Below, one piece after another: positions 16,331 through 24,936 of a stretch of DNA of 64,000 bases. Source of the stretch: Clostridia bacterium (GTDB lineage: Bacteria > Bacillota > Clostridia > Christensenellales > Borkfalkiaceae); contig CAAGME010000011.1 of NCBI GenBank assembly GCA_900770945.1, positions 21,389 through 85,388 on the forward strand. The letters are read 5' to 3'. The first letter of the stretch is position 1; each line of letters opens with the position of its first letter. The notes beneath the pieces were generated by a model. The model made no database searches, was not told the origin of the DNA, and was given only the letters and a program-made list of their open reading frames with translations. A program made the translations under genes and the position numbers.

Positions 16331-16870
16331 TTAGTTGTCGTCTTTCGGGTTATCCGCTTGCTTTCCGCCTTTCGTGTCGTTGTTTTCGCCGAGTTTGAAA
16401 ATTCGTTTAACGGCAAAGTAGAGAGGAGTACCTAAAACGCCCACGGATAAAAGTTCCGGCCAACCGATTGAAAGCATGTATGCAAAATAGCTTTCGGGAG
16501 AATCGGTGGAGACAAGAAATATTATCGGTATCAAAAGAGCGTTTGCTATAACCGGGCAAAGTATGCCGACGATAAGCTTCAAGGGGACGTTTTTAATGAA
16601 TTTGCCCGCTAAAAGCGTGCCTACCGCGCCGATAAGCGTTGCCGTTGTGCCGAGAACGATGTCTATCGCCCCGTATCCGCCGAAAAAGTTTGCTATAAAG
16701 CAGCCTACCGTCAAGCCTATGGCGCATTCGGGGAAAAGAAGCGGCAAAATACATAAAGCTTCGCTGAAACGTATTTGGAACGGACCGTAGGAAAGCGGCG
16801 AGATTGCGACGGTGATGAGCGCGTACAAAGCCGCGGTTACGCCGGCGCGTGTTAGTTGTTTTATGTTCAT
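16331..16870 (-). CDS. queT: QueT family ECF-type transporter, substrate-binding S component
   Basis: A 179-residue membrane protein of the QueT family, the S component that captures a queuosine precursor for an ECF transporter. Typical stretches are TRAGVTAALYALITVAISPL, YGPFQIRFSEALCILPLLFP and FIANFFGGYGAIDIVLGTTATL, with about six hydrophobic segments and a hydrophilic C-terminal tail. The energising module would be the ecfA1A2T set at 34-36.6 kb. GGAGG lies 9 bases before the ATG. That site is partly buried in a 9-bp hairpin, suggesting translational control. Confidence 0.9.
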   Translation of the reverse strand: MNIKQLTRAGVTAALYALITVAISPLSYGPFQIRFSEALCILPLLFPECAIGLTVGCFIANFFGGYGAIDIVLGTTATLIGAVGTLLAGKFIKNVPLKLIVGILCPVIANALLIPIIFLVSTDSPESYFAYMLSIGWPELLSVGVLGTPLYFAVKRIFKLGENNDTKGGKQADNPKDDN

Positions 16871-16931
16871 TGGTATAAGCCTCCGATGTAAAAAGTCGGC
16901 TTATACGTTGATTAACGCCGCTTTTTACAGG
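16871..16931 (-). promoter_or_regulatory. queT leader with alternative hairpins over the ribosome-binding site
   Basis: On the minus strand, GTATAAGCC pairs with GGCTTATAC, the second half of which covers the end of the GGAGG site. An upstream CGGC can instead pair with GCCG, overlapping the first arm and followed by ACTTTTT. The two structures exclude each other. I could not fit it to the preQ1-I or preQ1-II consensus. Confidence 0.5.
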
Positions 16932-17141
16932 TTAAGAAATCGTTTTTAAAGGGTTTGCGACTACTAAATAGAAAATCATCCATAGCCCCGCCAAACCGAC
17001 AAGAGAATAAATTATTCTCGACATTATAGAAGCAACGCCGAAGATTATCGCAACGACGTCGAACGAAAAAAGCCCGATTAAAAGCCAGTTAAGCGCGCCT
17101 ATTATTACGAGAATGAATGCTATAAAAGAAGTTATTTTCAT
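16932..17141 (-). CDS. DUF378 domain small membrane protein
   Basis: A 69-residue protein with two hydrophobic segments, matching DUF378: GALNWLLIGLFSFDVVAIIFG followed by RIIYSLVGLAGLW. The family is widespread in Bacillota and has no assigned function. GGAGG precedes the ATG by 7 bases. It is 61 bases upstream of queT on the same strand. Confidence 0.9.
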   Translation of the reverse strand: MKITSFIAFILVIIGALNWLLIGLFSFDVVAIIFGVASIMSRIIYSLVGLAGLWMIFYLVVANPLKTIS

Positions 17142-17195
17142 ATGTTTACCTCCGCTTTTAATTTGTGCTTTGCGGCGGAAACTATGCGCGATAAC

Positions 17196-17459
17196 TCAAT
17201 CTTTTATATATTCGACGATGAACGAATCATAATCGAATTTTTCCACGAAGTCGCTTTTTACGAACTTTACGAAGTTAAATTTAGCGAAGTTGAAAATGTG
17301 AGTTTTGATTATTACGGGCGTGGGACAATCAAGCGCGTGGCATAATTCGCTGATATACCCGTAAAACAGCGAATAATCCATTTTTTCGGCATTTATCGTA
17401 AGCGTTTTTTGCTCGGCTATTTTATGCCCCTTCATGAGTTTTCCCCAAAGTCTGATCAT
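17196..17459 (-). CDS. Conserved small Clostridial protein of unknown function
   Basis: An 87-residue soluble protein beginning MIRLWGKLMKGHKIAEQ, with CHALDCPTPVIIKTHI and a tail KSDFVEKFDYDSFIVEYI. The RLWGK.MK start and the DSFIE..DYDYL-type end recur in a family of small hypothetical proteins I recall from Clostridia. The ATG has GGAG upstream. It probably forms an operon with the DUF378 gene and queT downstream on the minus strand. Confidence 0.7.
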   Translation of the reverse strand: MIRLWGKLMKGHKIAEQKTLTINAEKMDYSLFYGYISELCHALDCPTPVIIKTHIFNFAKFNFVKFVKSDFVEKFDYDSFIVEYIKD

Positions 17460-17571
17460 GCGTTTTCTCCGTTAAAATTTGCGTTTAAGAATTCGATATG
17501 CTCAATTTTACCACAAATAAAAAAACTGTCAATTGTTTTGGCGGCGGTTGATAATTTTTTTGCAAATTAGC

Positions 17572-17600
17572 TTGACTTATTTTCCCGTCCGTATTAAAAT
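17572..17600 (+). promoter_or_regulatory. Promoter of the DUF308-like gene
   Basis: TTGACT (17572-17577) and TAAAAT (17595-17600) are spaced by 17 bases, about 60 bases upstream of the start codon. Confidence 0.65.
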
Positions 17601-17659
17601 ACAATGTGAAAGGAGTGCTTGAAAAAGCGCATTCCAAAATAAACATGAGGTGTAAAACA

Positions 17660-18136
17660 ATGGGTAAAAGAAAAATCGAAATAACTGCGGACAGCAGATT
17701 TCTCACTGCCGTATTGCTCGTGGTAATCGGCGTAATGCTCCTTAAACTTAAAGGAGGAGCTTTTGACGTGTTGCTTGTGGTAATCGGCGCGCTCGTCATT
17801 TTAAGCGGTCTTCTTTATCTCGTAGATAAAAATTGGCTTAAAGGTTGCATTTATGCGGCTGTCGGCGTTTTTCTTATCATAGGCGGTATGCTTATCGTTA
17901 AGATAATGATTATCATCTTCGGCGTTCTCCTCGCCGCGCTCGGTCTTTATCAGCTTATCATAGCCATTAAGGCAAAAGATAATGCGGCTATAATTTCCGG
18001 CATCGTCACGATGATAGCGGGCGTTCTTTTAATCGTCACCTACTGGTATGCGGAAGAATGGTTCTATATCGCTCTCGGCGTAGTTTCGATAGTTGCGGGC
18101 GTTCTCGCAATCTTCGGCAAAAAGTTAGGCGCGTAA
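17660..18136 (+). CDS. DUF308-like multi-pass membrane protein
   Basis: A 158-residue protein made almost wholly of paired hydrophobic helices with Gly-rich repeats (LVVIGVMLLKLKGGAFDVLLVVIGALVILSG, AVGVFLIIGGMLIV, IVTMIAGVLLIVTYW, VVSIVAGVLAIFGKK). This repeating pattern is typical of DUF308/HdeD-like proteins. The ATG at 17660 has GAGGTG 8 bases upstream; an in-frame upstream start lacks this. Function unknown. Confidence 0.75.
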   Translation: MGKRKIEITADSRFLTAVLLVVIGVMLLKLKGGAFDVLLVVIGALVILSGLLYLVDKNWLKGCIYAAVGVFLIIGGMLIVKIMIIIFGVLLAALGLYQLIIAIKAKDNAAIISGIVTMIAGVLLIVTYWYAEEWFYIALGVVSIVAGVLAIFGKKLGA

Positions 18137-18160
18137 AAAAATCAATACTAAATAAGAAAA

Positions 18161-18191
18161 AGACGGGCTGTTTTTGATAAGCAGCTCGTCT
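18161..18191 (+). terminator. Hairpin after the DUF308-like gene (twin of 18711-18747)
   Basis: AGACGGGCTG pairs with CAGCTCGTCT around the loop TTTTTGATAAG. The core is identical to the hairpin after the next gene, but here no T-run follows, so termination would be weak and read-through into the lipoprotein gene likely. Confidence 0.55.
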
Positions 18192-18217
18192 TAATGTGTG
18201 TTTTAGGAGTAAATAAA

Positions 18218-18658
18218 ATGAGAAAATTAAAAAGGATATTGTGTTTAGTTTTTGCTTTTGCAATTTGTATGGCGTTCGCCTCTTGTAACGGTGAAAAAGA
18301 CAAAAAGTATGACGTGGCAATTCGCGTTGTAAGTAGCGATAAAGAAGTTTATGAGTTTTCGGTTAATACTGTTTCGCTGTCGGACACTATAACTTATGAC
18401 GGGGCTGAGCGGACATATTATGTTTCGGAATACAACTTGCCTAATCACCCGAGATGGAGTAACGAGTGGATGTCTGCAAATAATGACGGCGCGAATGTTT
18501 TCGGGATAACTATTGTTTATTTCCCGACCGATGGCGGCTCTTCCAAAGCAGTCGATTCCGTGAAAGAAAAAGGAGAGTACAATATTACCGTAGAAGCAAG
18601 AGCAACTTCTACTTTATGGAAGCCAAGAACCGTACACTTGGTTGTGACGGTTGAGTAG
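18218..18658 (+). CDS. Small lipoprotein, unknown function
   Basis: A 146-residue protein with a lipoprotein signal: basic start MRKLKR, hydrophobic LCLVFAFAICMAF and lipobox ASC. The mature part is a compact beta-rich domain ending EKGEYNITVEARATSTLWKP and TVHLVVTVE, resembling an immunoglobulin-like fold. The ATG at 18218 has AGGAG about 7 bases upstream. It stands between twin hairpins, so it may be co-transcribed with the membrane protein upstream. No family assignment. Confidence 0.75.
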   Translation: MRKLKRILCLVFAFAICMAFASCNGEKDKKYDVAIRVVSSDKEVYEFSVNTVSLSDTITYDGAERTYYVSEYNLPNHPRWSNEWMSANNDGANVFGITIVYFPTDGGSSKAVDSVKEKGEYNITVEARATSTLWKPRTVHLVVTVE

Positions 18659-18710
18659 ATTTTTAAATACAAGGAAATTATAAAAGCAAATGTAACACCT
18701 TGCCGAAAAA

Positions 18711-18747
18711 AATACGGGCTGTTTTTGATAAGCAGCCCGTATTTTTT
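18711..18747 (+). terminator. Terminator of the small lipoprotein gene
   Basis: AATACGGGCTG pairs with CAGCCCGTATT around TTTTTGATAAG, followed by a T-run. A 22-base core is identical to the hairpin at 18161-18191. Confidence 0.85.
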
Positions 18748-19097
18748 ATGCCGGAAAATGCGTTTTGTCCGTGTTTTTAGTGTTTTGAAACTTGCGTATT
18801 ATTCGAAAAACGACGAAAACGAAACCTGCGTTTTATCCGTAAATCGCGGTAAAATTATCTTGCGTTTTGTCTAAAATTTTACGTCGCATAATTACCTCGA
18901 TGTTAAAAAATCACGTTTTCCAAACTTTTGAAACGGCTATTTTACACGTTTTTGAGATTTTTGATATATATAATATAACACGTTTTCGAGATTTTTATAA
19001 GCGATTAGAAAATTTTTGTCATAAATATTTTTTGCGACGAATATTAAGAACAGAAAAAAGACAGCCCGAAAAAAGAAGTTATCGGACTATTTTCTCG
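18748..19097. other. Intergenic region with short degenerate repeats
   Basis: No gene is supported. TGCGTTTTGTCCGT-like motifs recur at about 18759, 18829 and 18862. An ACACGTTTTYGAGATTTTT motif occurs twice at about 18943 and 18978. The region looks like decayed repeat sequence. Confidence 0.45.
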
Positions 19098-19895
19098 CTA
19101 TTTTATTTTCAAAAAAGTAACGCCGTAGCCGCCGAGTTTATCGTCGAAAACGCTTTCGGGGACGAAAAGCGTTTCGGGCGGAGAAGGCGGGTCCGAAGTC
19201 GCAAGGCAGATATAGTCGGGCGAAAACCTGTCGCCGATTATCCCTAAAAGCCCCCTCTCGTCCTTTATCCAAAGACTTTTCGGGATAACGAAAGAGAGCT
19301 TACTTTGCCCTGCTCGGCGAAAAAGATAATTTAAATTATCGAGTTTTTTTCTAAGATATTCCTGCTTTTCGCTAAAGAGAGAGTCATAAGCATTGTCTTT
19401 GCCGTGGTCTGCGCTTTTATCTTTTCCTTTTTGTCGCGCAAAATCTTTTTGCTTTTCAGCATCTTGTAAAGTTTTATCATTTACTTTTTCACCTCTTTCA
19501 AGGGCGTAATAGTTTGTTTCGGCAACGGCGTAATCGTCGTATTCATCAGCCGTATGCTCCGCCGTCTGGCGGCGCGTCGTTTCAACATATTTTTCATAAA
19601 TTCTCTTGGCTCCTTCGTAATTTAGAGTTTTGTCCGGACTCGTAAACAGCCTGTCATTGTCCGTAAAGCAAACGATGGCGGAAACATCGGCGGGAGAAAA
19701 GGGAAGCGAAAAACTTAGTTTTTTGCCGTGTTCTCCGAAAAATTCTTTTACCTTGCCGTTGTAAATAATTATTGTTTTTTCGCATTCGGGCAAAAAGAAG
19801 TCCGTTTCGCCGTTCATGCTTTCCGTTCGCATAATCCCCGCCGCCTCGCCCGAAGCGGTCTTTAAAACGTAAGTTTTTTTAACGACGTATCCCAT
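19098..19895 (-). CDS. Hypothetical protein with charged central linker
   Basis: A 265-residue soluble protein of no recognised family. The N-terminal part (about residues 1-95) and the C-terminal part (about 195-265) look folded. The middle is rich in Lys, Asp, Glu and Gln (EKQKDFARQKGKDKSADHGK) and probably disordered. No signal peptide, membrane segment or catalytic motif is evident. The ribosome-binding site is weak (GAAGAAG). The long intact frame, with codon use like its neighbours, argues that it is a real gene. Confidence 0.6.
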   Translation of the reverse strand: MGYVVKKTYVLKTASGEAAGIMRTESMNGETDFFLPECEKTIIIYNGKVKEFFGEHGKKLSFSLPFSPADVSAIVCFTDNDRLFTSPDKTLNYEGAKRIYEKYVETTRRQTAEHTADEYDDYAVAETNYYALERGEKVNDKTLQDAEKQKDFARQKGKDKSADHGKDNAYDSLFSEKQEYLRKKLDNLNYLFRRAGQSKLSFVIPKSLWIKDERGLLGIIGDRFSPDYICLATSDPPSPPETLFVPESVFDDKLGGYGVTFLKIK

Positions 19896-20121
19896 TTTCG
19901 TTTACTTCTTCGATTATATCTTATGCGGAGTAGCAAAACAATATATAAAAAAGTCGCAAAATGTAAAAAATTGTTTTTTATGGCTTAACCTGCTCATACG
20001 CCCGTAAGCGGCTTAAAAAGAGCTAATGCGAAAATTTTTTCGCTTTTTGGCAATTTTTGGCGGCAAAATATGTTTTTAAGCATAATTTTAAAAAAAAGTT
20101 GCAAAAATTTGCGCTTTTGTA

Positions 20122-20150
20122 TTGACTAAACGAATTTATAATTTTATAAT
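20122..20150 (+). promoter_or_regulatory. Strong promoter of the PFOR gene
   Basis: TTGACT (20122-20127) and TATAAT (20145-20150) are spaced by 17 bases. An 87-base leader without obvious structure follows. The rest of 19896-20121 is AT-rich with no gene. Confidence 0.8.
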
Positions 20151-20237
20151 ATATGTAGTTGCTTTTCCGACCGAGTTTTAAGGAAAGGAAAAACAAAAAA
20201 ACTAAGCAAATATTTAGAAACGGAGGATATGTTTCAA

Positions 20238-23200
20238 ATGAAAAAAATGACTATCGACGGTAATACCGCCGCCAGCCACGTAGCTTACGCGTTCAGCGAA
20301 GTAGCTGCGATTTACCCCATTACCCCGTCTTCCCCGATGGCGGAAGTTGCGGACGAATGGTCTACGGCGGGCAGAACCAACATGTTCGGGCAGAAGCTTC
20401 GTCTTGCGGAAATGCAGTCCGAAGGCGGCGCGGCGGGCGCGGTACATGGTTCTTTGACCGCAGGCGCGTTGACGGTTACTTACACCGCCAGCCAGGGATT
20501 ACTTTTGATGATTCCTAACATGTACAAAATCTCCGGCGAACTTCTCCCTGCCGTGTTCCACGTCAGTGCGAGAGCTTTAGCCGCTCATTCGCTCAATATT
20601 TTCGGCGACCATTCGGACGTTATGGCTTGCCGTCAGACGGGCTTTGCGATGCTCGCTTCCAACTCCGTTCAGGAAGTTATGGACCTTGCTTTGGTTGCGC
20701 ATCTTTCTACTCTTAAAGCAAAAGTTCCGTTCATTCACTTCTTCGACGGTTTCAGAACGAGCCACGAAGTTTCCAAGATTGACGCTATCGAATACGACGA
20801 AATGAAAAAGCTCGTCGATATGAAGGATATCGAGGACTTCAGAGCGAGAGCTTTGAACCCGGAACACCCCGTTCAGAGAGGTACCGCGCAGAACAGCGAT
20901 ACTTACTTCCAGAACAGAGAAACGGCGAACAGCTACTATGAAGCAACCCCCGCCATCGTTCAGAAGATGATGGATAAAGTCGGCAAACTTACCGGCAGAA
21001 CCTATCACCTCTTCGATTACGTCGGCGCACCCGACGCGGAAAACGTTATCGTTATCATGGGCAGCGGCGCGGAAGCGGTTGAAGAAACAATCAACAAATA
21101 CAACGCCATGGGCAAAAAGTACGGTCTTGTCAAAGTTCGTCTTTACAGACCTTTCGCCGCGAAAGCATTCCTCAAAGCTTTGCCGAAAACGACCAAGAAA
21201 ATCGCCGTTCTCGACAGAACGAAGGAACCCGGCTCGCTCGGCGAACCGTTATACCTCGACGTTTGCACCGCGCTTTTGGAAGCTAAAAAGCGCATAACGG
21301 TTGTAGGCGGCAGATACGGCTTAGGCTCCAAAGAATTCAACCCGTCTATGGTTTACTCGGTTTACAAGAACCTCGAACAGGACAAACCGAAGAACCACTT
21401 CACCGTCGGTATTTACGACGATATCACCAACACTTCGCTCGACTTCTCCGAACACGTTATCGCGGCTCCGCAGGGCACCGTTTCCTGCAAGTTCTACGGT
21501 CTCGGCTCGGACGGTACCGTCGGCGCGAACAAGAACTCCATTAAGATTATAGGCGACCATACGGATAAGTTCGTTCAAGGATACTTCTTCTACGACTCCA
21601 AAAAGTCCGGCGGCATCACCGTTTCTCACCTCCGTTTCGGCGATAAGCCCATTCAGTCGTCCTATCTTATCGACGCGGCAGACTTCATCGCTTGCCACAA
21701 CCCCTCGTACGTTACCCGTTACGATATGGTTTCCGACCTCAAAGAAGGCGGCAAGTTCCTCTTGAACTGCCCCTGGACGGAAGAAGAGCTTAACACTCAC
21801 CTTCCCGCAAAGATGAAGAATTTGCTTGCTAAAAAGCACGCTACGCTTTACGTTATCGACGCGCTCGACGTAGCCGTTAAAGCGGGCAGCCCGAAGAGCC
21901 AGAACATGGTTTTGCAGGCGGCGTTCTTCAAAATCGCAGACATTATTCCTTATGCGGACGCAGAAGTCTACATGAAGGAAAAAGTAAAAGTTACCTACGG
22001 CAAGAAGGGCGACGCGGTCGTTAAAGCTAACTGCGACGCTATCGACGCAGCCGTTGCTAACCTTAAAGAAGTTAAAATTCCCGCGGACTGGGCTACCACG
22101 ACCGAGGGCGCGGCGGCTATCAAACTTGCCGACGATAAATACTTCCAGGAAGTTATCCACCCGATTACCGCTCTCGAGGGCGACAAGCTTCCCTCTTCCG
22201 CATTTAACCCGGACGGCACCGTTCCCACCGGAACGACCAAGTTCGAAAAACGCGGCGTTGCGGTTAAAGTTCCGCAGTGGATTCCCGAAAACTGCATACA
22301 GTGCAACCAGTGCGCGTTCGTATGCCCCCACGCTTGTATCCGCCCCGCGGTAAACGAAGCAGGTATCGAAAAACCCGCTACCTACAAGACCTCTAACTGC
22401 ATCGGCTTGAAAGGTTACGAATTCAGAATGCAGGTTTCCCCGCTCGACTGTATGGGTTGCGGCGTTTGCGCAAACGTTTGCCCCTCCAAGAACAAAGCTC
22501 TCGTTATGGTTCCGTTTGAACAGTCCGTTCAGGAAGAAGGAACAAACTACGAATTCAGCGAAAAACTCCCGAAGGTCGACACTTCCGTATTCAAGAGAAC
22601 GACGGTTAAGGGCAGCCAGTTCAATAAGCCGCTCTTCGAATTCTCCGGCGCGTGCGCGGGTTGCGGCGAAACGCCTTACGTTAAGGTCGTTACCCAGATG
22701 TTCGGCGACAGAATGGTAGTTGCCAACGCTACGGGCTGCTCCTCCATTTACGGCGGCAGCTCCCCGACATGCCCCTACACCAAGAACGAAGAAGGTCACG
22801 GACCGGCTTGGGCGAACAGCTTGTTCGAAGATAACGCCGAATTCGGTTACGGTATCAACCTCGCTTACGGTCAGAGAAGAGCTAAGCTTGCCGACACTAT
22901 CGCAAAAGCTATCGAACTCGGCGCAAAGGGCAAACTCAAAGCCGCTCTCACCGAGTGGACGGAAGGAAGAAACGACGCGGAAGTTTCCAAGACGACCGCT
23001 GCCGCTATTAAGGAACTTCTCCCGGGCGCAATCAAGTCGGCTCGCGGCGAACTCAAAGCAACCCTTATCGAAATTCAGGCTGCTTCCGACTGCCTCGTTA
23101 AAAAATCCATCTGGATTTTCGGCGGCGACGGCTGGGCTTACGATATCGGCTACGGCGGACTCGACCACGTTCTCGCTATGGGCGAAGACGTAAACGTTCT

Positions 23201-23753
23201 CGTTCTCGACACCGAAGTTTACTCCAACACCGGCGGACAGGCAAGTAAGTCCACCCCGACGGGCGCAATCGCTAAGTTTGCTTCCGGCGGTAAGAGAATC
23301 AAGAAGAAAGACCTCGGCATGATTGCTATGAGCTACGGCTACGTATACGTTGCGCAGTGCGCAATGGGCGCGAACAAACAGCAGTTCCTCAACGCTATCA
23401 CCGAAGCCGAAAGCTACCACGGTCCGTCCCTTGTTATCTGCTACGCTCCCTGCATTAACCACGGCATCAACATGACCAACTCGCAGGCTGAAGAAAAGAA
23501 AGCGGTTGACGCGGGATATTGGCAGCTCTACCGTTACAATCCGACCCTTGTCGGCACGGAACAAAATCCGTTTAAGCTCGACAGTAAGGACCCGACGGCA
23601 AGCTATCAGGAATTCTTACTCGGCGAAAACCGTTACGCTTCCTTGAAGAAAGCTCAGCCGGAACTTGCGGCTAAGCTCTTTGAAAAAGCCGAAGAAGAAA
23701 GCGCGGCAAGGAGAGAAAGCTATAAAGACCTCGCAGAGAAAAAAGATTGGTAA
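20238..23753 (+). CDS. nifJ: Pyruvate:ferredoxin (flavodoxin) oxidoreductase
   Basis: This 1171-residue single-chain PFOR decarboxylates pyruvate to acetyl-CoA, CO2 and reduced ferredoxin. Domains in order: pyrimidine-binding domain (YPITPSSPMAEVADEWS), the gamma-type domain, an inserted ferredoxin domain with two 4Fe-4S sites (CIQCNQCAFVCP and CMGCGVCANVCP), and the thiamine-diphosphate domain (CAGCGETPY, GGDGWAYDIGYGGLDHV, DTEVYSNTGGQ). GGAGG at 20222-20226 is too close to an ATG at 20229, so the ATG at 20238 is preferred. Codon use is strongly biased to C-ending codons, as in highly expressed genes. It points to anaerobic fermentative metabolism. Confidence 0.97.
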   Translation: MKKMTIDGNTAASHVAYAFSEVAAIYPITPSSPMAEVADEWSTAGRTNMFGQKLRLAEMQSEGGAAGAVHGSLTAGALTVTYTASQGLLLMIPNMYKISGELLPAVFHVSARALAAHSLNIFGDHSDVMACRQTGFAMLASNSVQEVMDLALVAHLSTLKAKVPFIHFFDGFRTSHEVSKIDAIEYDEMKKLVDMKDIEDFRARALNPEHPVQRGTAQNSDTYFQNRETANSYYEATPAIVQKMMDKVGKLTGRTYHLFDYVGAPDAENVIVIMGSGAEAVEETINKYNAMGKKYGLVKVRLYRPFAAKAFLKALPKTTKKIAVLDRTKEPGSLGEPLYLDVCTALLEAKKRITVVGGRYGLGSKEFNPSMVYSVYKNLEQDKPKNHFTVGIYDDITNTSLDFSEHVIAAPQGTVSCKFYGLGSDGTVGANKNSIKIIGDHTDKFVQGYFFYDSKKSGGITVSHLRFGDKPIQSSYLIDAADFIACHNPSYVTRYDMVSDLKEGGKFLLNCPWTEEELNTHLPAKMKNLLAKKHATLYVIDALDVAVKAGSPKSQNMVLQAAFFKIADIIPYADAEVYMKEKVKVTYGKKGDAVVKANCDAIDAAVANLKEVKIPADWATTTEGAAAIKLADDKYFQEVIHPITALEGDKLPSSAFNPDGTVPTGTTKFEKRGVAVKVPQWIPENCIQCNQCAFVCPHACIRPAVNEAGIEKPATYKTSNCIGLKGYEFRMQVSPLDCMGCGVCANVCPSKNKALVMVPFEQSVQEEGTNYEFSEKLPKVDTSVFKRTTVKGSQFNKPLFEFSGACAGCGETPYVKVVTQMFGDRMVVANATGCSSIYGGSSPTCPYTKNEEGHGPAWANSLFEDNAEFGYGINLAYGQRRAKLADTIAKAIELGAKGKLKAALTEWTEGRNDAEVSKTTAAAIKELLPGAIKSARGELKATLIEIQAASDCLVKKSIWIFGGDGWAYDIGYGGLDHVLAMGEDVNVLVLDTEVYSNTGGQASKSTPTGAIAKFASGGKRIKKKDLGMIAMSYGYVYVAQCAMGANKQQFLNAITEAESYHGPSLVICYAPCINHGINMTNSQAEEKKAVDAGYWQLYRYNPTLVGTEQNPFKLDSKDPTASYQEFLLGENRYASLKKAQPELAAKLFEKAEEESAARRESYKDLAEKKDW

Positions 23754-23783
23754 AATCCGATAAATAATCTTGCATAAAAAAGA

Positions 23784-23826
23784 CCTCTCCTTGGCGGAAG
23801 TTTTCCGCTAAGGAGAGGATTTTTTA
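23784..23826 (+). terminator. Terminator of nifJ
   Basis: A long stem, CCTCTCCTTNGCGGAA with TTCCGCNAAGGAGAGG, is closed by a 3-base loop and followed by ATTTTTTATATA. Confidence 0.9.
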
Positions 23827-23831
23827 TATAT

Positions 23832-23942
23832 GCGCGCATTGCGCGCTCGATATTTGCTCCTTTAGGGCAATCGATATGTCGCCTATAAAGCGGCGTGATA
23901 TTTGCCGTAAACGGCAATCGATATTCGCACATAAAGTGCGAG
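23832..23942. repeat. Array of five small hairpins separated by a GATAT motif
   Basis: Five short inverted repeats with unrelated stems follow one another about every 23-25 bases: GCGCGC/GCGCGC, TTGCNCC/GGNCAA, CGCC/GGCG, TTGCCGT/ACGGCAA and TCGCAC/GTGCGA. They are separated by CGATAT or TGATAT spacers. Arrays like this occur between genes in many gut Clostridia. The stems vary while the spacer is conserved. Confidence 0.75.
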
Positions 23943-24003
23943 TGAAAGAAGATTGAAAATATTATATAATTCGTCGGCAATTTTCAAATTTTAGTTTATA
24001 TCT

Positions 24004-24240
24004 TTATAGTTGCGACAAGTCAAAAATATCCTCGTAAGAACAGTTGAAAATATTTTTTAACACGATTATTTCGTCGGGATAAACGTGCCTTTGCCCCACT
24101 TCGATTTTTGCAACGGAACTTCGCGTTACGTCGCACCCGCCGAGTTGAAGCTTTGTCGCAACGTATTCTTGTGTAAAGCCGCGTTTTTCTCTCAGCGTTT
24201 TCAAATTTTTTCCTATTTTCTTTTCAATTTTGTTTATCAT
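24004..24240 (-). CDS. XRE-family helix-turn-helix regulator
   Basis: A 78-residue single-domain DNA-binding protein: KIGKNLKTLREKRGFTQEYV, SSVAKIEVGQRHVYPDE and VLKNIFNCSYEDIFDL, a standard Cro/CI-type helix-turn-helix. It lies last in a four-gene minus-strand run (TetR, hydrolase, hypothetical, XRE). No clear ribosome-binding site; a copy of the short dispersed repeat (24242-24271) lies directly before its start. Confidence 0.85.
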   Translation of the reverse strand: MINKIEKKIGKNLKTLREKRGFTQEYVATKLQLGGCDVTRSSVAKIEVGQRHVYPDEIIVLKNIFNCSYEDIFDLSQL

Positions 24241-24241
24241 A

Positions 24242-24271
24242 ATTTATTGATAAGGAATGAAATCCCTATAT
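24242..24271 (+). repeat. Short dispersed repeat, copy
   Basis: The core ATTGATAAGGAATGAAATCC matches the copies at about 6815, 10338, 40164, 40421 and 43418. It fills the gap between two genes and overlaps the end of the upstream one. Confidence 0.7.
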
Positions 24272-24919
24272 GAATTTTTCGTTTTTCAAAAGCAAAACTA
24301 TGTACTCGTTCGGGGCGGGAGTTGTCGCTAAGTCTATCGTGAGCGGGAACGGACCGTCGAAAAATTGCTCTTTAATCGTCGGTAAGGCAGATTTGTTGTC
24401 GGCGCGTAAAACCGCTTGAATGATAAAGCTGTCGCCGGTATAATCCTCTTCGGAGCGAACGAAATCGATTGAGCCGTATACGCGGAGAGTTAAATAATCT
24501 TTTAAAAACGGCAAAACAAGAAACAAATCTTCCGCTTGCGCCGCGCTTTCTATCGCTTTTTCATCGGCTATAATGCGCTTATAACAAAATTCGTCCGTAG
24601 TTTTTGCGGGCGTTTTTTGATTGGGAATTTTTGAATCGAGCTTGTAATGCGCAAGGTAAAAAGCTTTGTCTTGTTCCGCGCAATCGCTATGATAGCAGTC
24701 GGTCATAAGAGCCGCCCAGGAGTCGCGCGAAAAGCAAACGGAGCGCAAATCGGACAAAAGCGGACAAGCGCGCGCCCCCTCTTGGTGTTCGTACGCGCTA
24801 TAATTATAGCCGTTTTTCAAAATGTCTTGTTTGACGAGAGCGTAAACCTCGTCGGTAATTTCCGCGCGGGAATACATGTCGTCATAATCGACGTAATCGA
24901 TGATTTTTAGGTTTTGCAT
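24266..24919 (-). CDS. Hypothetical protein
   Basis: A 217-residue soluble protein, not recognised. It has a Cys-containing N-terminal half (ACPLLSDLRSVCFSRDSW, MTDCYHSDCAEQDKAFYLAH) and a beta-rich C-terminal half. The four cysteines and histidines might bind metal, but no known motif fits. Start at 24919 with GAGGA upstream; only 17 bases from the hydrolase gene, so co-transcribed. Confidence 0.65.
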   Translation of the reverse strand: MQNLKIIDYVDYDDMYSRAEITDEVYALVKQDILKNGYNYSAYEHQEGARACPLLSDLRSVCFSRDSWAALMTDCYHSDCAEQDKAFYLAHYKLDSKIPNQKTPAKTTDEFCYKRIIADEKAIESAAQAEDLFLVLPFLKDYLTLRVYGSIDFVRSEEDYTGDSFIIQAVLRADNKSALPTIKEQFFDGPFPLTIDLATTPAPNEYIVLLLKNEKFI

Positions 24920-24936
24920 ATTTGTTTTTTCCTCGT

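Noticed and set aside
21321..23564. 747-codon minus-strand frame opposite nifJ
   Set aside because: It is a shadow of the strongly codon-biased PFOR gene; it has no recognisable domain and no ribosome-binding site.
23832..23942. CRISPR array
   Set aside because: Stems differ from each other, spacing is only about 23-25 bases and the conserved element is a 6-base motif; no cas genes nearby.
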